Assembly: GCF_024172165.1 (NCBI RefSeq)
Contig: NZ_JAMZEB010000002.1
Location: 2,625,501 to 2,689,500 of the forward strand
Reading direction: 5' to 3'
DNA length: 64,000 nt
From: Nonomuraea thailandensis
GTDB taxonomy: Bacteria; Actinomycetota; Actinomycetes; Streptosporangiales; Streptosporangiaceae
Position 1 is the first letter of the stretch. Every line of letters starts with the position of its first letter. Below the pieces are notes generated by a model. It saw only the letters and a program-made list of their open reading frames with translations. It was not told where the DNA came from and did no database searches. Below, one piece after another: positions 32,549-41,129 of this stretch. The translations under genes and the position numbers were made by a program.

Positions 32549-35380
32549 GTGCCGCTGAGTTCCCGACCGGAGCAGGAGCTGGTCACGGCGGTCGGCGCCG
32601 GGAACGTGCTGACGTCCGCCACCGACCTGATCCGCTACTCCGCCGACGCGAGCCCCTACCACCAGGTGCCCCGGGTCGTGGTGCTGGCCCGCACCGGCGA
32701 CGACGTCGCCGCCGTCTTCCGGTTCGCCTGCGGGAACGGGCGGCGGGTCGTCCTGCGCGCCGCCGGGACCAGCCTCAACGGCCAGGCGCAGGGCGACGAC
32801 ATCCTGCTCGACGTCCGCCGCCACTTCGACCGGGCGGCCGTCGAGGAGGACGGTGCGATCCTGCGCAGCGCGCCCGGGGTGATCCTGGCCCGGGCGAACG
32901 CCCGCCTCGCCCGCTACGGGCGCATGCTCGGCCCCGACCCGGCCAGCAGCGCGGCGGCGTGCGTAGGCGGCGTGGTGGCCAACAACGCCAGCGGCATGAC
33001 CTGCGGCGTGCACGCCAACTCCTACCGGACGGTCGAGTCCCTGCGGATCGTGCTGCCCTCCGGGACCCGGCTCGACACCGCGGCCCATGACGCCGACCGG
33101 CACCTCGCCGAGGCCGAGCCAGAGTTGGTCGCCCGGCTCCTCGCGATCCGCGACGAGATCCGCGCCGACCCGGAGCTCGCCGCGCGCATCCGGGCCAAGT
33201 TCGCGATCAAGAACACCAGCGGATACCGGCTCGACGCCTTCCTCGACGGCGACACCCCGGCGCAGATCGTGCGCGGGCTCCTCGTCGGCTCCCAGGGCAC
33301 GCTGGGCTTCCTGGAGGAGATCACCTTCCGCACCGTCCCCAGCCCCCGATGGGCGAGCACGGCCTTCCTGCGCTTCCCCGATCTGGCCGCCGCCGCGGCG
33401 GTCGTCCCCGCGCTGATGGACCTCGGCGCGCGGGCCGCGGAGCTGCTGGACAACCTCTCGCTGCGCGCCACCCGTTCCATCGGCGGCGCCCCCGGCTGGA
33501 TGCACGACATCGGCGAGGACGACGCCGGGCTGCTCGTCGAGTTCCGCTCCGGAGACCAGGCCGAGCTGGACCGCTTCGAGCACCAGGCCCGCGAGCTCCT
33601 CGACGGCGTCGTCCTGCACGGGACCTTCACCCGCGACGCCAGGACCGCGGGCGGCTTCTGGGCCGTGCGCAAGGGGCTGCTCACCGCTCTGGGCGCGAAC
33701 CGGCCGCCGGGCACGATCCTGCTCGGCGAGGACGTCTGCGTGCCGCCGGCGCGGGTCGCGGAGGCGGCGGTCGCGCTGCGCGGCATCCTCGCCGCCCACC
33801 GGTTCGACGCCTCGGTCGCCGGTCACGCCTCGGCCGGTAACCTGCACTTCACCATGGTGTTCGACCCGGCCGACCCGGACGACGTCGAACGGTACGCCCG
33901 CTGCGTGGAGGAGATCGTCACGCTGATCGTGGACCGCTTCGACGGGTCGCTGAAGGGCGAGCACGGCACCGGCCGCAACATGGCGCCCTTCCTCGAACGC
34001 GAGTGGGGCCCCCGGCTGACCGGGCTGATGCGCCGGGTCAAGGGCGCCTTCGACCCGCACGGCATCCTCGGCCACGGCGTGCTGTTCACCGACGACCCCC
34101 GCGCCCACCTGCGCCACCTCAAGGCCCTGCCGGCCGTGAACCCCCTGCTCGACGGGTGCATCGAATGCGGCTTCTGCGAGCCGGTGTGCCCGAGCCGCGA
34201 CCTGACCACCACCCCGCGCCAGCGCATCGTCCTGCAACGCGAGATCGCCCGCCGCGGCGACTCGGACGCGGGCCTGGAGAGCGAGTACGGCTACGCGGCC
34301 GTCGACACCTGCGCCGCGGACGGCTCCTGCGCGACGGCGTGCCCGGTCGGCATCGACACCGGCCACGCGATGAAGCAGCTCCGGCACGCCCGGCACGGCG
34401 GCGCGGCCGAACGCGTCACGCCGGCCCTCGCGCGGCACTGGGCCACGGCCGAGCGCCTCGCGCGGATCCTGCTGCGCCTGGCGCGGACGCTCGCCGACCT
34501 TGCCGGAGACCGGCCGGTGCGGGCGGCGAGCCTCCTGGCCAGGAAGGTTCTCGGAGCGAACCGCGTACCGGAGTGGCTGCCCGCCACCCCCGGCCCCGCC
34601 CCGGCGGTCACCGGGCGAGGGCCCAGACCGGCGGGGACGACGGCCGTCCACGTCCCGTCCTGCGTCAACCGGATCTTCGGCGCGCCACCCGGCGCGCCCG
34701 ACGCCACCACGGTGACGGCCGCCCTGCCCGTCCTCGCCGGCCGGGCGGGCATCGCGTTGTGGACGCCGCCCGACCTCGCCGGTGCCTGCTGCGGCACCGT
34801 GTGGCACAGCAAGGGCCACCGCGCCGCGCACGCCCATGCCGCGGGCGACCTCGTGCGGCGCCTGTGGCGGTGGTCCGACGGCGGCAGGCTGCCCATCGTC
34901 GTGGACGCCGGCTCCTGCACGCTCGGCATCCTGCGGGAAGCGCCGTCCGTGCTGGACGACGGCGACCGCGCCCGGCACGCCGCGCTCACCGTGGTCGACG
35001 CGCTCACCTGGGCGCGTACCGACCTGCTGCCGAAACTCACGGTCACCCGCCGCCTGGCCCGCGCCGTCCTGCACCCGACCTGTGCGATGAGCCACCTCGG
35101 CAACACCGGCGACCTGCGCGCCGTCGCCGACGCGCTCGCCGAGGAGGTGGTCGAACCCCTCGCCGCCACCTGCTGCGGTTTCGCCGGAGACCGCGGCTTC
35201 CTGCACCGCGAGCTGACCGAGAGCGCCACCCGTGCGGAGACCGCCGAGATCGCCGGCATCACGGCCGACGCCTACCTGAGCGGGAACCGCCCCTGCGAGC
35301 TCGGCCTCCAGCACGCCGGCGGCCACCCCTACGAACACGCCCTGGTGGCACTCGAACGAGCCACCAGACCCCCACAGTAA
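32549..35380 (+). CDS. FAD- and Fe-S-containing D-2-hydroxyacid (D-lactate-type) dehydrogenase
   Basis: A 943-residue fusion protein. Residues about 35-230 are an FAD_binding_4 domain (VLRAAGTSLNGQAQGDD, GVVANNASGMTCGVHANSY). About 260-510 is FAD-oxidase C. Two 4Fe-4S motifs follow: CIECGFCEPVCPSRDL (about 537) and CAADGSCATACPVG (about 588). Two CCG motifs (CCGTVWHSKG about 747, CCGFAGDRGFL about 875) form the heterodisulfide-reductase-like tail. This is the layout of quinone-linked D-lactate dehydrogenases of the Dld-II type (about 940 residues). Related D-2-hydroxyacids are possible substrates. The transporter gene 16 bases downstream probably supplies the substrate. Confidence 0.85.
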   Translation: MPLSSRPEQELVTAVGAGNVLTSATDLIRYSADASPYHQVPRVVVLARTGDDVAAVFRFACGNGRRVVLRAAGTSLNGQAQGDDILLDVRRHFDRAAVEEDGAILRSAPGVILARANARLARYGRMLGPDPASSAAACVGGVVANNASGMTCGVHANSYRTVESLRIVLPSGTRLDTAAHDADRHLAEAEPELVARLLAIRDEIRADPELAARIRAKFAIKNTSGYRLDAFLDGDTPAQIVRGLLVGSQGTLGFLEEITFRTVPSPRWASTAFLRFPDLAAAAAVVPALMDLGARAAELLDNLSLRATRSIGGAPGWMHDIGEDDAGLLVEFRSGDQAELDRFEHQARELLDGVVLHGTFTRDARTAGGFWAVRKGLLTALGANRPPGTILLGEDVCVPPARVAEAAVALRGILAAHRFDASVAGHASAGNLHFTMVFDPADPDDVERYARCVEEIVTLIVDRFDGSLKGEHGTGRNMAPFLEREWGPRLTGLMRRVKGAFDPHGILGHGVLFTDDPRAHLRHLKALPAVNPLLDGCIECGFCEPVCPSRDLTTTPRQRIVLQREIARRGDSDAGLESEYGYAAVDTCAADGSCATACPVGIDTGHAMKQLRHARHGGAAERVTPALARHWATAERLARILLRLARTLADLAGDRPVRAASLLARKVLGANRVPEWLPATPGPAPAVTGRGPRPAGTTAVHVPSCVNRIFGAPPGAPDATTVTAALPVLAGRAGIALWTPPDLAGACCGTVWHSKGHRAAHAHAAGDLVRRLWRWSDGGRLPIVVDAGSCTLGILREAPSVLDDGDRARHAALTVVDALTWARTDLLPKLTVTRRLARAVLHPTCAMSHLGNTGDLRAVADALAEEVVEPLAATCCGFAGDRGFLHRELTESATRAETAEIAGITADAYLSGNRPCELGLQHAGGHPYEHALVALERATRPPQ

Positions 35381-35396
35381 GGAACGGAGCCCAACC

Positions 35397-36716
35397 GTGA
35401 CGAGTGAACCACGCGCCATGACGCGCGACGACCGCAAGGTCCTCGCCAGCACCCTGGCCGGCACCACCATCGAGTGGTACGACTTCTTCATCTACGCCCA
35501 GGCCGCCGGCCTGGTGTTCGGCCCGCTCTTCCTGGCCCCCGTGAACGAGCAGGCCCCGGGCCTGGCCACGCTCATCTCGCTGGCCACGATCGGCATCAGC
35601 TTCCTGTTCCGCCCGCTCGGCGCGATCATCGCCGGCCGGTACGGCGACCGGCTCGGCCGCAAGCGCATGCTCGTGCTGACCCTGCTCCTCATGGGCGCGG
35701 CCACCACCCTCATCGGCCTGCTGCCCACCTACGGGACGATCGGCGTGGCGGCGCCCATCGCGCTCATCCTCCTGCGCATCCTCCAGGGCTTCTCCGCGGG
35801 CGGCGAATGGGGCGGCGCCGCCCTGCTGGCGGTGGAGCACGCGCCACGCGAGCGCCGCGGCTGGTGGGGAGCCTTCCCCCAGATCGGGGTGCCGATCGGC
35901 CTCATCCTGGCGACCGGCGTCCTGTGGATCATGAGCACGGTGACCACGCCGGAGCAGTTCCAGGCGTGGGGCTGGCGGGTGCCGTTCCTGCTCTCCCTGA
36001 CCCTGATCGTCATCGGCTACCTGGTGCGGCGCGCCGTCGAGGAGAGCCCCGTGTTCAAGGAGCTGCAGCAGCGCACCAAGACCTCCTCCGCGCCGCTGCG
36101 CGACCTGTTCCGCGGCAACAGCAGGAACGTGCTGCTCACCGCGCTGATCTTCGTGGCCAACAACGCCGCCGGATACCTCCTCATCGCCTACTTCATCAGC
36201 TACGGCACCACCACGCTGGGCCTGTCCAGGCCGTCCGTCCTGCTCGCCACCGTCGCCGGGTCGGTCGGCTGGCTGGTCTTCACCATGTACGGCGGGGTGC
36301 TGTCCGACCGGATCGGCCGGGTCCGCACCTTCCAGATCGGGTACGCGCTCGTGTTCGTCTGGATGATCCCGCTCTTCCTGCTGATGGAGACCCGCGACAT
36401 CTGGCTCTTCACGCTGGCGATCATCGTCCTGACCGTCGGCCTGGGCCTGTCGTACGGGCCCATGTCGGCCATGTACGCCGAGATGTTCCCCGTCTCGGTG
36501 CGCTACTCCGGCGTGGCCATCGGCTACGCGCTCGGCGCCATCCTGGGCGGCGCCTTCGCCCCCACGATCGCCCAGGCCCTGGTGCAGAGCACCGGATCCG
36601 CCCTGTCCGTCGGCGCCTACATCATGGTGCTCTGCGTGATCTCCCTGGCCGCGGTCACGGCGGTCAAGGAGCCCAAGGGCAACGACCTGGGGCTGGCCCA
36701 GCAGCCGATCGCCTGA
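35397..36716 (+). CDS. MHS-family (major facilitator) metabolite:H+ symporter
   Basis: A 439-residue, 12-segment transporter. GTTIEWYDFFIYAQAAGLVF at the first helix and RILQGFSAGGEWGGAALLAV in helix 4 are diagnostic of the metabolite:H+ symporter family (ShiA, KgtP, ProP relatives). GRYGDRLGRKRML is the conserved MFS loop 2-3 motif. It starts at GTG with AAGGAACGG upstream and forms an operon with the lactate-dehydrogenase-like gene, so a hydroxy- or keto-acid substrate is inferred. A strong stem-loop follows the gene. Confidence 0.9.
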   Translation: MTSEPRAMTRDDRKVLASTLAGTTIEWYDFFIYAQAAGLVFGPLFLAPVNEQAPGLATLISLATIGISFLFRPLGAIIAGRYGDRLGRKRMLVLTLLLMGAATTLIGLLPTYGTIGVAAPIALILLRILQGFSAGGEWGGAALLAVEHAPRERRGWWGAFPQIGVPIGLILATGVLWIMSTVTTPEQFQAWGWRVPFLLSLTLIVIGYLVRRAVEESPVFKELQQRTKTSSAPLRDLFRGNSRNVLLTALIFVANNAAGYLLIAYFISYGTTTLGLSRPSVLLATVAGSVGWLVFTMYGGVLSDRIGRVRTFQIGYALVFVWMIPLFLLMETRDIWLFTLAIIVLTVGLGLSYGPMSAMYAEMFPVSVRYSGVAIGYALGAILGGAFAPTIAQALVQSTGSALSVGAYIMVLCVISLAAVTAVKEPKGNDLGLAQQPIA

Positions 36717-36728
36717 CGGCGCCGCCCG

Positions 36729-36766
36729 GCCGGTCGCGGCTCCGGCTTCCCGGGGCCGCGACCGGC
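36729..36766 (+). terminator. Strong stem-loop terminator after the MHS transporter gene
   Basis: GCCGGTCGCGGC (36729-36740) and GCCGCGACCGGC (36755-36766) pair perfectly over 12 bp with a 14-base loop. It begins 13 bases after the stop. There is no T-run, as is common in high-GC actinomycetes. Confidence 0.65.
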
Positions 36767-36810
36767 GTCGGGGCGCGGCGTGACCGGGGCGTTCGCTGGG
36801 CGGACCAGGG

Positions 36811-37209
36811 TCAGCCGCCCGGCTCGGCACGCCTGGAGCGGGCCAGGGCCAGCCCGCCGAGGACCGCGCCCGCGAGCCCCAGCGCCAGGGCCGCGGCCCC
36901 ACCGGCCACCCCGTTGCCGGTGCCGAGACCACCGTCGGCGGACGCCAGGTTCGCCGCGCCGTTGAGCCCGCCGGTCAGCCCCAGCACCACGGCCGCGAGG
37001 CCCGCCCTCCTCCAGCCGCCGCCACGGCGGGCGGAGCGCAGCCCGAGCCGGCCGAGGACCACGCCGGACAGCGATACCAGCGCGGCCACGCTGGCCCAGA
37101 CCCGATCAGGGGTCCCGATGAAGGTGTCGACACCCTGTCCCGCGCATTCCGCCGCCGTCGTACAGACGGGGGAGGCCGCCTGCGCGGCGAGGACGATGAG
37201 GACGGACAT
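36811..37209 (-). CDS. Small membrane protein, DUF6223-like
   Basis: 132 residues, start ATG at 37209 after GGAGGAGAAC. A short hydrophobic N-terminus (MSVLIVLAAQAA) precedes a Cys pair (SPVCTTAAECAG). Then come membrane segments VWASVAALVSLSGVVLGRLG, AGLAAVVLGLTGGLNGA and a third Ala/Gly-rich one, with an Arg-rich tail. The pattern fits the small actinobacterial DUF6223 membrane proteins. The function of that group is unknown, and the assignment rests on general resemblance. It converges on the MHS transporter gene. Confidence 0.55.
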   Translation of the reverse strand: MSVLIVLAAQAASPVCTTAAECAGQGVDTFIGTPDRVWASVAALVSLSGVVLGRLGLRSARRGGGWRRAGLAAVVLGLTGGLNGAANLASADGGLGTGNGVAGGAAALALGLAGAVLGGLALARSRRAEPGG

Positions 37210-37374
37210 GAGGTTCTCCTCCGCTTCCTTCTGCCAACGAGAAGAACTCTGTCCGCCGGACCCGCCGCCGGTCATCCCGCTGACGCGGACACCTTTCCTG
37301 CCGCAGCCGCCGTAGGAGCCGCGGATCTACTGCATCCGCGGTAGACGCGCGCGGGTGACGCGACGGGACCGCGG

Positions 37375-38652
37375 CTAGCGCGCCGCCTGCTCGCGGGCCG
37401 TCATGCTGCGCGTCAGGTGCGGCCGCAGGTCGGCGAGCACGGCCTGGGCGGCGCGGCGGCCGGAGACCAGGGCGCCCTGCAGAGAGCCGGTGTCGCGGTG
37501 GTCGCCGCAGACGTACAGGCCGGCCCGCAGCCGCACGGGGCGGCGCAGCGGGTGCGGCGGCGGCATCGCGGGAAGCGCCGCCGCGACCGGATACGTGGCC
37601 ACGTGCTCCCAGCCGGAGGTGTCGCCGTAGATCTCGGTCAGGCGCCGGCGCACCGGGCCCTCGTCGGCGTGCAGGCCCAGGACCGACGTGGAGACCAGCG
37701 CGCGCCCGTCGGCGGAGTACTCCGGAGCGGCGTCCGTGAGGACGAGGGTGTCGGTGATGGCCCCCGTGGCGTCGATGATCTGGATCGGCTCGCCCAGAGG
37801 AGATCGCGGAGCGGCGTGGTAGAAGGTGGTCACCGCGCGCATGGGCGGCACCTCGATCTCGCTCAGCAGGCGGCCCGCCGACTCGGGATCGGCGGCCACC
37901 ACGACGGCGCCCGCGCCGAGCGTCGTGCCGTCCGCGAGCCGCACGCCGTCCGCGGCGACCTCGCTCGCGCGGGCGCCGAACGTGACGGTGCCGGTTGGCA
38001 GCCGGTCGGCGAGCCGGCGCGGGATCTCGCCCATGCCGAGGGCGGGCACGCCGATGGTGCCCCGCGCGAACGACCGCCACAGCAGGTGGAAGACCCGGCT
38101 CGAGGTCTCCAGGTCGCGTTCCAGGACCACGCCGGCCAGGAAGGGACGGATCAGGCAGTCGATCATCTTGGCGGACATGCCCCAGGCGCGCAGTTCCTCG
38201 TCGGTGCGCCGCTCCCGCCCCCCTCGCAGCCAGGAGCCGGGCAGGGTCAGGTCGCGCGCGGTGACGGCGGCGAGCACGGCGCTGTCGCCGAGCGTGCCGA
38301 CACCGGCGAGCAGCCCGCTCAGCGCGTGCCGGGGATGCCGCCACGGCAACATCACCCTGGCCCGCGCGGTCCTGCCCTGGACGAGCAGCCCCGACGCGAA
38401 GGGCCGCAGGTCGAGCGCGTCGATGTCGAGGACACGGCGGGCCTCCGGGTAGGCGGTGTTGAACACCTGGTAGCCGCGGTCGAGCCGGAACCCGCCGACG
38501 ACGTCGGTGCGCACCCGGCCGCCGACGTCGTCGGACGCCTCCAGCACCCGGACCGGGACGCCGGCCTCGTGCAGCCACACGGCGCATGCCAGCCCGGCCA
38601 TCCCGGCTCCCACGACGATGACGGGCCCGCGCGTCCACCGGTCGTTGTCCAT
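37375..38652 (-). CDS. FAD-dependent amine-oxidase/phytoene-desaturase-like oxidoreductase
   Basis: A 425-residue flavoprotein. The FAD-binding motif is VIVVGAGMAGLACAVWLHEA with ASDDVGGRVRTD, the GGR turn typical of amine oxidases and carotenoid desaturases. GFRLDRGYQVFNTAYPEARR follows, as in actinobacterial NAD(P)/FAD oxidoreductases. The C-terminal LYVCGDHRDTGSLQGALVSG closes the FAD site. The product and substrate are unknown. No carotenoid genes are adjacent. It lies 72 bases downstream of the MarR-type regulator gene on the same strand, possibly co-transcribed. Confidence 0.85.
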   Translation of the reverse strand: MDNDRWTRGPVIVVGAGMAGLACAVWLHEAGVPVRVLEASDDVGGRVRTDVVGGFRLDRGYQVFNTAYPEARRVLDIDALDLRPFASGLLVQGRTARARVMLPWRHPRHALSGLLAGVGTLGDSAVLAAVTARDLTLPGSWLRGGRERRTDEELRAWGMSAKMIDCLIRPFLAGVVLERDLETSSRVFHLLWRSFARGTIGVPALGMGEIPRRLADRLPTGTVTFGARASEVAADGVRLADGTTLGAGAVVVAADPESAGRLLSEIEVPPMRAVTTFYHAAPRSPLGEPIQIIDATGAITDTLVLTDAAPEYSADGRALVSTSVLGLHADEGPVRRRLTEIYGDTSGWEHVATYPVAAALPAMPPPHPLRRPVRLRAGLYVCGDHRDTGSLQGALVSGRRAAQAVLADLRPHLTRSMTAREQAAR

Positions 38653-38724
38653 GGGACGGCCCTACCCACGTTCGCGCAGCTCAGACGTGCCGTGCAGGCA
38701 ACGGGCCACGCCACGGCCCGGTGG

Positions 38725-39432
38725 TCATCGCCGGCGTCGCGTGGACAGGGCCTGCCGCCAGTGCTCGGCCGCCTGCGCCATGTCGTGGCCGAGGAGCTCG
38801 AAGAACCGGCCGGTGGTGTGGAGCCGGTCGCCGGTGGGGGTGTCGGTGCCGAAGATCTCGGCGCCCTGCCGGGCGGCGGCGGCCCACCTCGCCATCGACC
38901 TGGTGCTGGCCGCCCAGGCGCGGTACCAGACCTCGGCGTCGACGATGTACCGCACCCGGCGGGCCTCACGCTCCCGGGTGACCAGCTCCCTCTGCTCGAG
39001 CCACCGGACGGCGTGGGAGATCGTCGCCGGACTGACCTGGAGACGCTGGACCAGCTCCGTGGCGGTCAGGCTGCCGCCCTCGCTGATGAACAGCGCGGCG
39101 AACACCCGGGCCGTCATGGGCGCCATCCCCGTCTCGGTCATCATGACGGCGAACCGCTCCTCGAACTCCCGGACCGTGGGGGCCTCGCGATCCCGGGCGG
39201 CGGCCGGCGCGGTGGCGTGGGGAGCGCTCTTGCGGCGGCGGGCGCGCCAGCTCGTCGCATGCTGCGCGCGGGCCGCCCGGTAGCCGTGCGGGCCGCCGTT
39301 CCTGGCGATCTCGCGGGTGACGGTGGACCTGGACCGCCCCAGCCTGCGGGCGATCTCCGCGTAGGTCAGCCCGGCCGCCAGCCCTTCGGCGATGCGGCGG
39401 CGGTCCTCGGCCGTCAGCCGCTCTCCCGGCAT
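38725..39432 (-). CDS. Composite regulator: IS30-type HTH fused to a GbsR/MarR-type domain
   Basis: About 235 residues. Residues 1-55 (GERLTAEDRRRIAEGLAAGL, YAEIARRLGRSRSTVTREI, NGGPHGYRAARAQ) form the HTH_38 domain known from IS30-family transposases. About 80-180 is a MarR/GbsR winged helix (ARVFAALFISEGGSLTATEL, QRLQVSPATISHAVRWLEQR). No DDE catalytic domain is present, so this is a regulator, not a transposase. The ATG at 39432 has GGAAGG nine bases upstream; the ATG at 39441 would leave no spacing. It probably controls the flavoprotein gene downstream or the divergent SDR gene. Confidence 0.75.
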   Translation of the reverse strand: MPGERLTAEDRRRIAEGLAAGLTYAEIARRLGRSRSTVTREIARNGGPHGYRAARAQHATSWRARRRKSAPHATAPAAARDREAPTVREFEERFAVMMTETGMAPMTARVFAALFISEGGSLTATELVQRLQVSPATISHAVRWLEQRELVTREREARRVRYIVDAEVWYRAWAASTRSMARWAAAARQGAEIFGTDTPTGDRLHTTGRFFELLGHDMAQAAEHWRQALSTRRRR

Positions 39433-39577
39433 GTGATCCATCCTTCCGGCGGTTGCACTCAGCTACACGATCATTGCACCAATATGCGGTTGCCCACCTG
39501 CGATTTCGAGTTTGGCGAGTTGTTCGGAGAACGTACGCGATCCTAGCCTTCTCCTCAGATCGAAGGGGAGAGGAACC

Positions 39578-40399
39578 ATGGGAAAGGTCGTTCTCGTCAC
39601 GGGCGCCTCCGCCGGCATCGGCAAGGCCACCGCACTCGAGCTCACCCGCGCCGGCCACATCGTGTACGGCGCCGCGCGGCGCGTCCACAAGATGGACGAC
39701 CTCCGCGACGCCGGCGGGCACGCCCTGGCCCTGGACGTACGCCGGCCGGAGGATCTGGAACGGGTCATCGGCACCGTCATCGAGGAGCAGGGCCGCATCG
39801 ACGTGCTGGTCAACAACGCCGGCACCGTCATGCACGGCGCGGCCGAGGACATCCCTCTCGACCAGGCGCGCGACCAGTTCGAGGTCAACGTCTTCGCGCC
39901 GGCCCGGCTGACGCAGCTCGCCCTGCCCCACATGCGGGCGCGGGGATCCGGCACGATCGTCAACGTCTCCTCCATCGGAGGTGAGATCGCCCTCCCGCTC
40001 GGCTGCTGGTACTACGCGACCAAGCACGCGCTGGAGGCCTACTCCGACACCCTGCGCATGGAGGTCGAGCCGTTCGGCATCGACGTCGTGATCATCCAGC
40101 CCGGCATCATCAGGACCGGCTTCGAGGACCACACGGCGCGGGACCTGCGCGCAGTCTCCGGAACGACCGCGTACGGAGAGATGGCCGAGGCCATGGCCGT
40201 GCGAGCCGAGGCGCAGCTCGGCGAGAACAGCCAGGGCAGCGATCCCGGCGTCGTGGCCGCCGCCATCCGGCAGGCCGTCGAAGCCGGCAAGCCCGAGACG
40301 CGCTACGCGGTGGGCTGGATGGCCGACAGGCTTCTGGAGCTCAACAGGACGCTGCCGGACCGCGACTTCGACAGGCTCGTCACGATCACCGCGACGTAG
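39578..40399 (+). CDS. Short-chain dehydrogenase/reductase (SDR)
   Basis: A 273-residue classical SDR. KVVLVTGASAGIGKATALEL is the nucleotide-binding region, VLVNNAGTV the NNAG motif, and SSIGGE the Ser region. The catalytic YxxxK is YYATKHALEAY. It resembles oxidoreductases of the YusZ/DhrS type acting on steroids, retinoids or other alcohols; the substrate is not evident. The ATG at 39578 follows AAGGGGAGAGG. The gene is divergent from the MarR-type regulator, a common arrangement for regulated SDRs. Confidence 0.9.
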   Translation: MGKVVLVTGASAGIGKATALELTRAGHIVYGAARRVHKMDDLRDAGGHALALDVRRPEDLERVIGTVIEEQGRIDVLVNNAGTVMHGAAEDIPLDQARDQFEVNVFAPARLTQLALPHMRARGSGTIVNVSSIGGEIALPLGCWYYATKHALEAYSDTLRMEVEPFGIDVVIIQPGIIRTGFEDHTARDLRAVSGTTAYGEMAEAMAVRAEAQLGENSQGSDPGVVAAAIRQAVEAGKPETRYAVGWMADRLLELNRTLPDRDFDRLVTITAT

Positions 40400-40439
40400 G
40401 CGCCGCCCGGCTCGCAGCATGAGAGAACAGTCACTGCGG

Positions 40440-40455
40440 GTAATAAGCTCATTAC
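40440..40455. promoter_or_regulatory. Near-palindrome upstream of the small secreted-protein genes
   Basis: GTAATAAGCTCATTAC is a 16-bp near-perfect palindrome (one mismatched pair), unusually AT-rich for the window, about 90 bases before the TTG at 40546. It may be an operator. Confidence 0.4.
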
Positions 40456-40545
40456 TCTGTGTTGGCGCAAGCGTGAGAGGTGGGGAGCCTAGGAAGCACC
40501 AGGACGCCTCACCTCGGAGGCGTCCAGCATCGTGGGGAGGACTCT

Positions 40546-40767
40546 TTGACCCGCCATGCCCGCAAGCTCGCCGCAGCCCTGGCCGCCGGTGCGGCCCTGG
40601 CCGTCTTCGCGCCGGGCTTCACCGGCACCGCGCACGCCCAGCAGGGCTGCCACTGGAGCTGGTTCAACCGCACCTTCTACCAGCACGGGGAAGGCGCCTG
40701 GGATTGGAGCGGAACCAACTATTACACCTGCTACGACGGCAATTGGGTGCAGACGGCTCACCGGTAG
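40546..40767 (+). CDS. Small secreted cysteine-pair protein, TTG start
   Basis: 73 residues. A Sec signal (RHARKLAAALAAGAALAVFA, then GTAHAQQG) is followed by a mature peptide of about 40 residues rich in Trp, Tyr and His with two cysteines (QGCHWSW and YYTCYDG). The only start that gives a signal peptide is TTG at 40546, preceded by GGGGAGGA. I do not recognise a family. The aromatic, two-Cys composition suggests a small disulfide-closed exported domain. It is followed 23 bases later by another small exported protein. Confidence 0.6.
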   Translation: MTRHARKLAAALAAGAALAVFAPGFTGTAHAQQGCHWSWFNRTFYQHGEGAWDWSGTNYYTCYDGNWVQTAHR

Positions 40768-40790
40768 ATCGTTCACCAGGAAGGACTCCC

Positions 40791-41012
40791 ATGCAGCACC
40801 GCAAGCGCCTGTTCGCCGTCGCGGCCCTGACCGCCGCGGCCCTCTGCTCCACTGTGAGCGCCACCGCCCCCGCGGCGAGCGCCGCAGTCGATCCGAACGC
40901 CATCGCCGAATGCCTCACCACCCACGCCATCAGCGCCACGTCCGCCGCCGATCCGACGGCTCCGGGGTTCCTGGCTGACACCCCCGTCGCCGGCTGCCTC
41001 GGCGCCCGCTGA
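40791..41012 (+). CDS. Small secreted cysteine-pair peptide
   Basis: 73 residues with a clear signal (MQHRKRLFAVAALTAAALCS, cleavage after ASA). The mature part is about 40 residues with two cysteines, IAECLTTHA and VAGCLGAR. The ribosome site CAGGAAGG precedes the ATG. It is co-directional with and close to the preceding small exported protein, and two strong stem-loops follow. No family recognised. Confidence 0.6.
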   Translation: MQHRKRLFAVAALTAAALCSTVSATAPAASAAVDPNAIAECLTTHAISATSAADPTAPGFLADTPVAGCLGAR

Positions 41013-41031
41013 GCGCTGAGAGGCATCCGGC

Positions 41032-41069
41032 GCCGAGCCGCCCTGCGCGTCGCGGCCGGGCGGCTCGGC
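41032..41069 (+). terminator. First of two tandem stem-loops
   Basis: GCCGAGCCGCCC (41032-41043) and GGGCGGCTCGGC (41058-41069) form a perfect 12-bp stem with a 14-base loop, 20 bases after the small secreted-protein stop. Confidence 0.6.
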
Positions 41070-41078
41070 AGGGTGGGC

Positions 41079-41119
41079 GGGTGGGCGGCGTCAGGCCATG
41101 AGCCTGACGCCGCCCACCC
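41079..41119. terminator. Second stem-loop, 18-bp perfect stem, bidirectional
   Basis: GGGTGGGCGGCGTCAGGC (41079-41096) and GCCTGACGCCGCCCACCC (41102-41119) pair perfectly around CATGA. It sits between convergent genes, 11 bases from the aldehyde dehydrogenase stop, and can terminate both directions. Confidence 0.75.
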
Positions 41120-41129
41120 CGCCGGCGGC

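Noticed and set aside
38725..39432. IS30-like transposase signal in the HTH of this gene
   Set aside because: Only the HTH_38 domain is present; there is no DDE domain, no terminal inverted repeats and no target duplication, so it is treated as a regulator.
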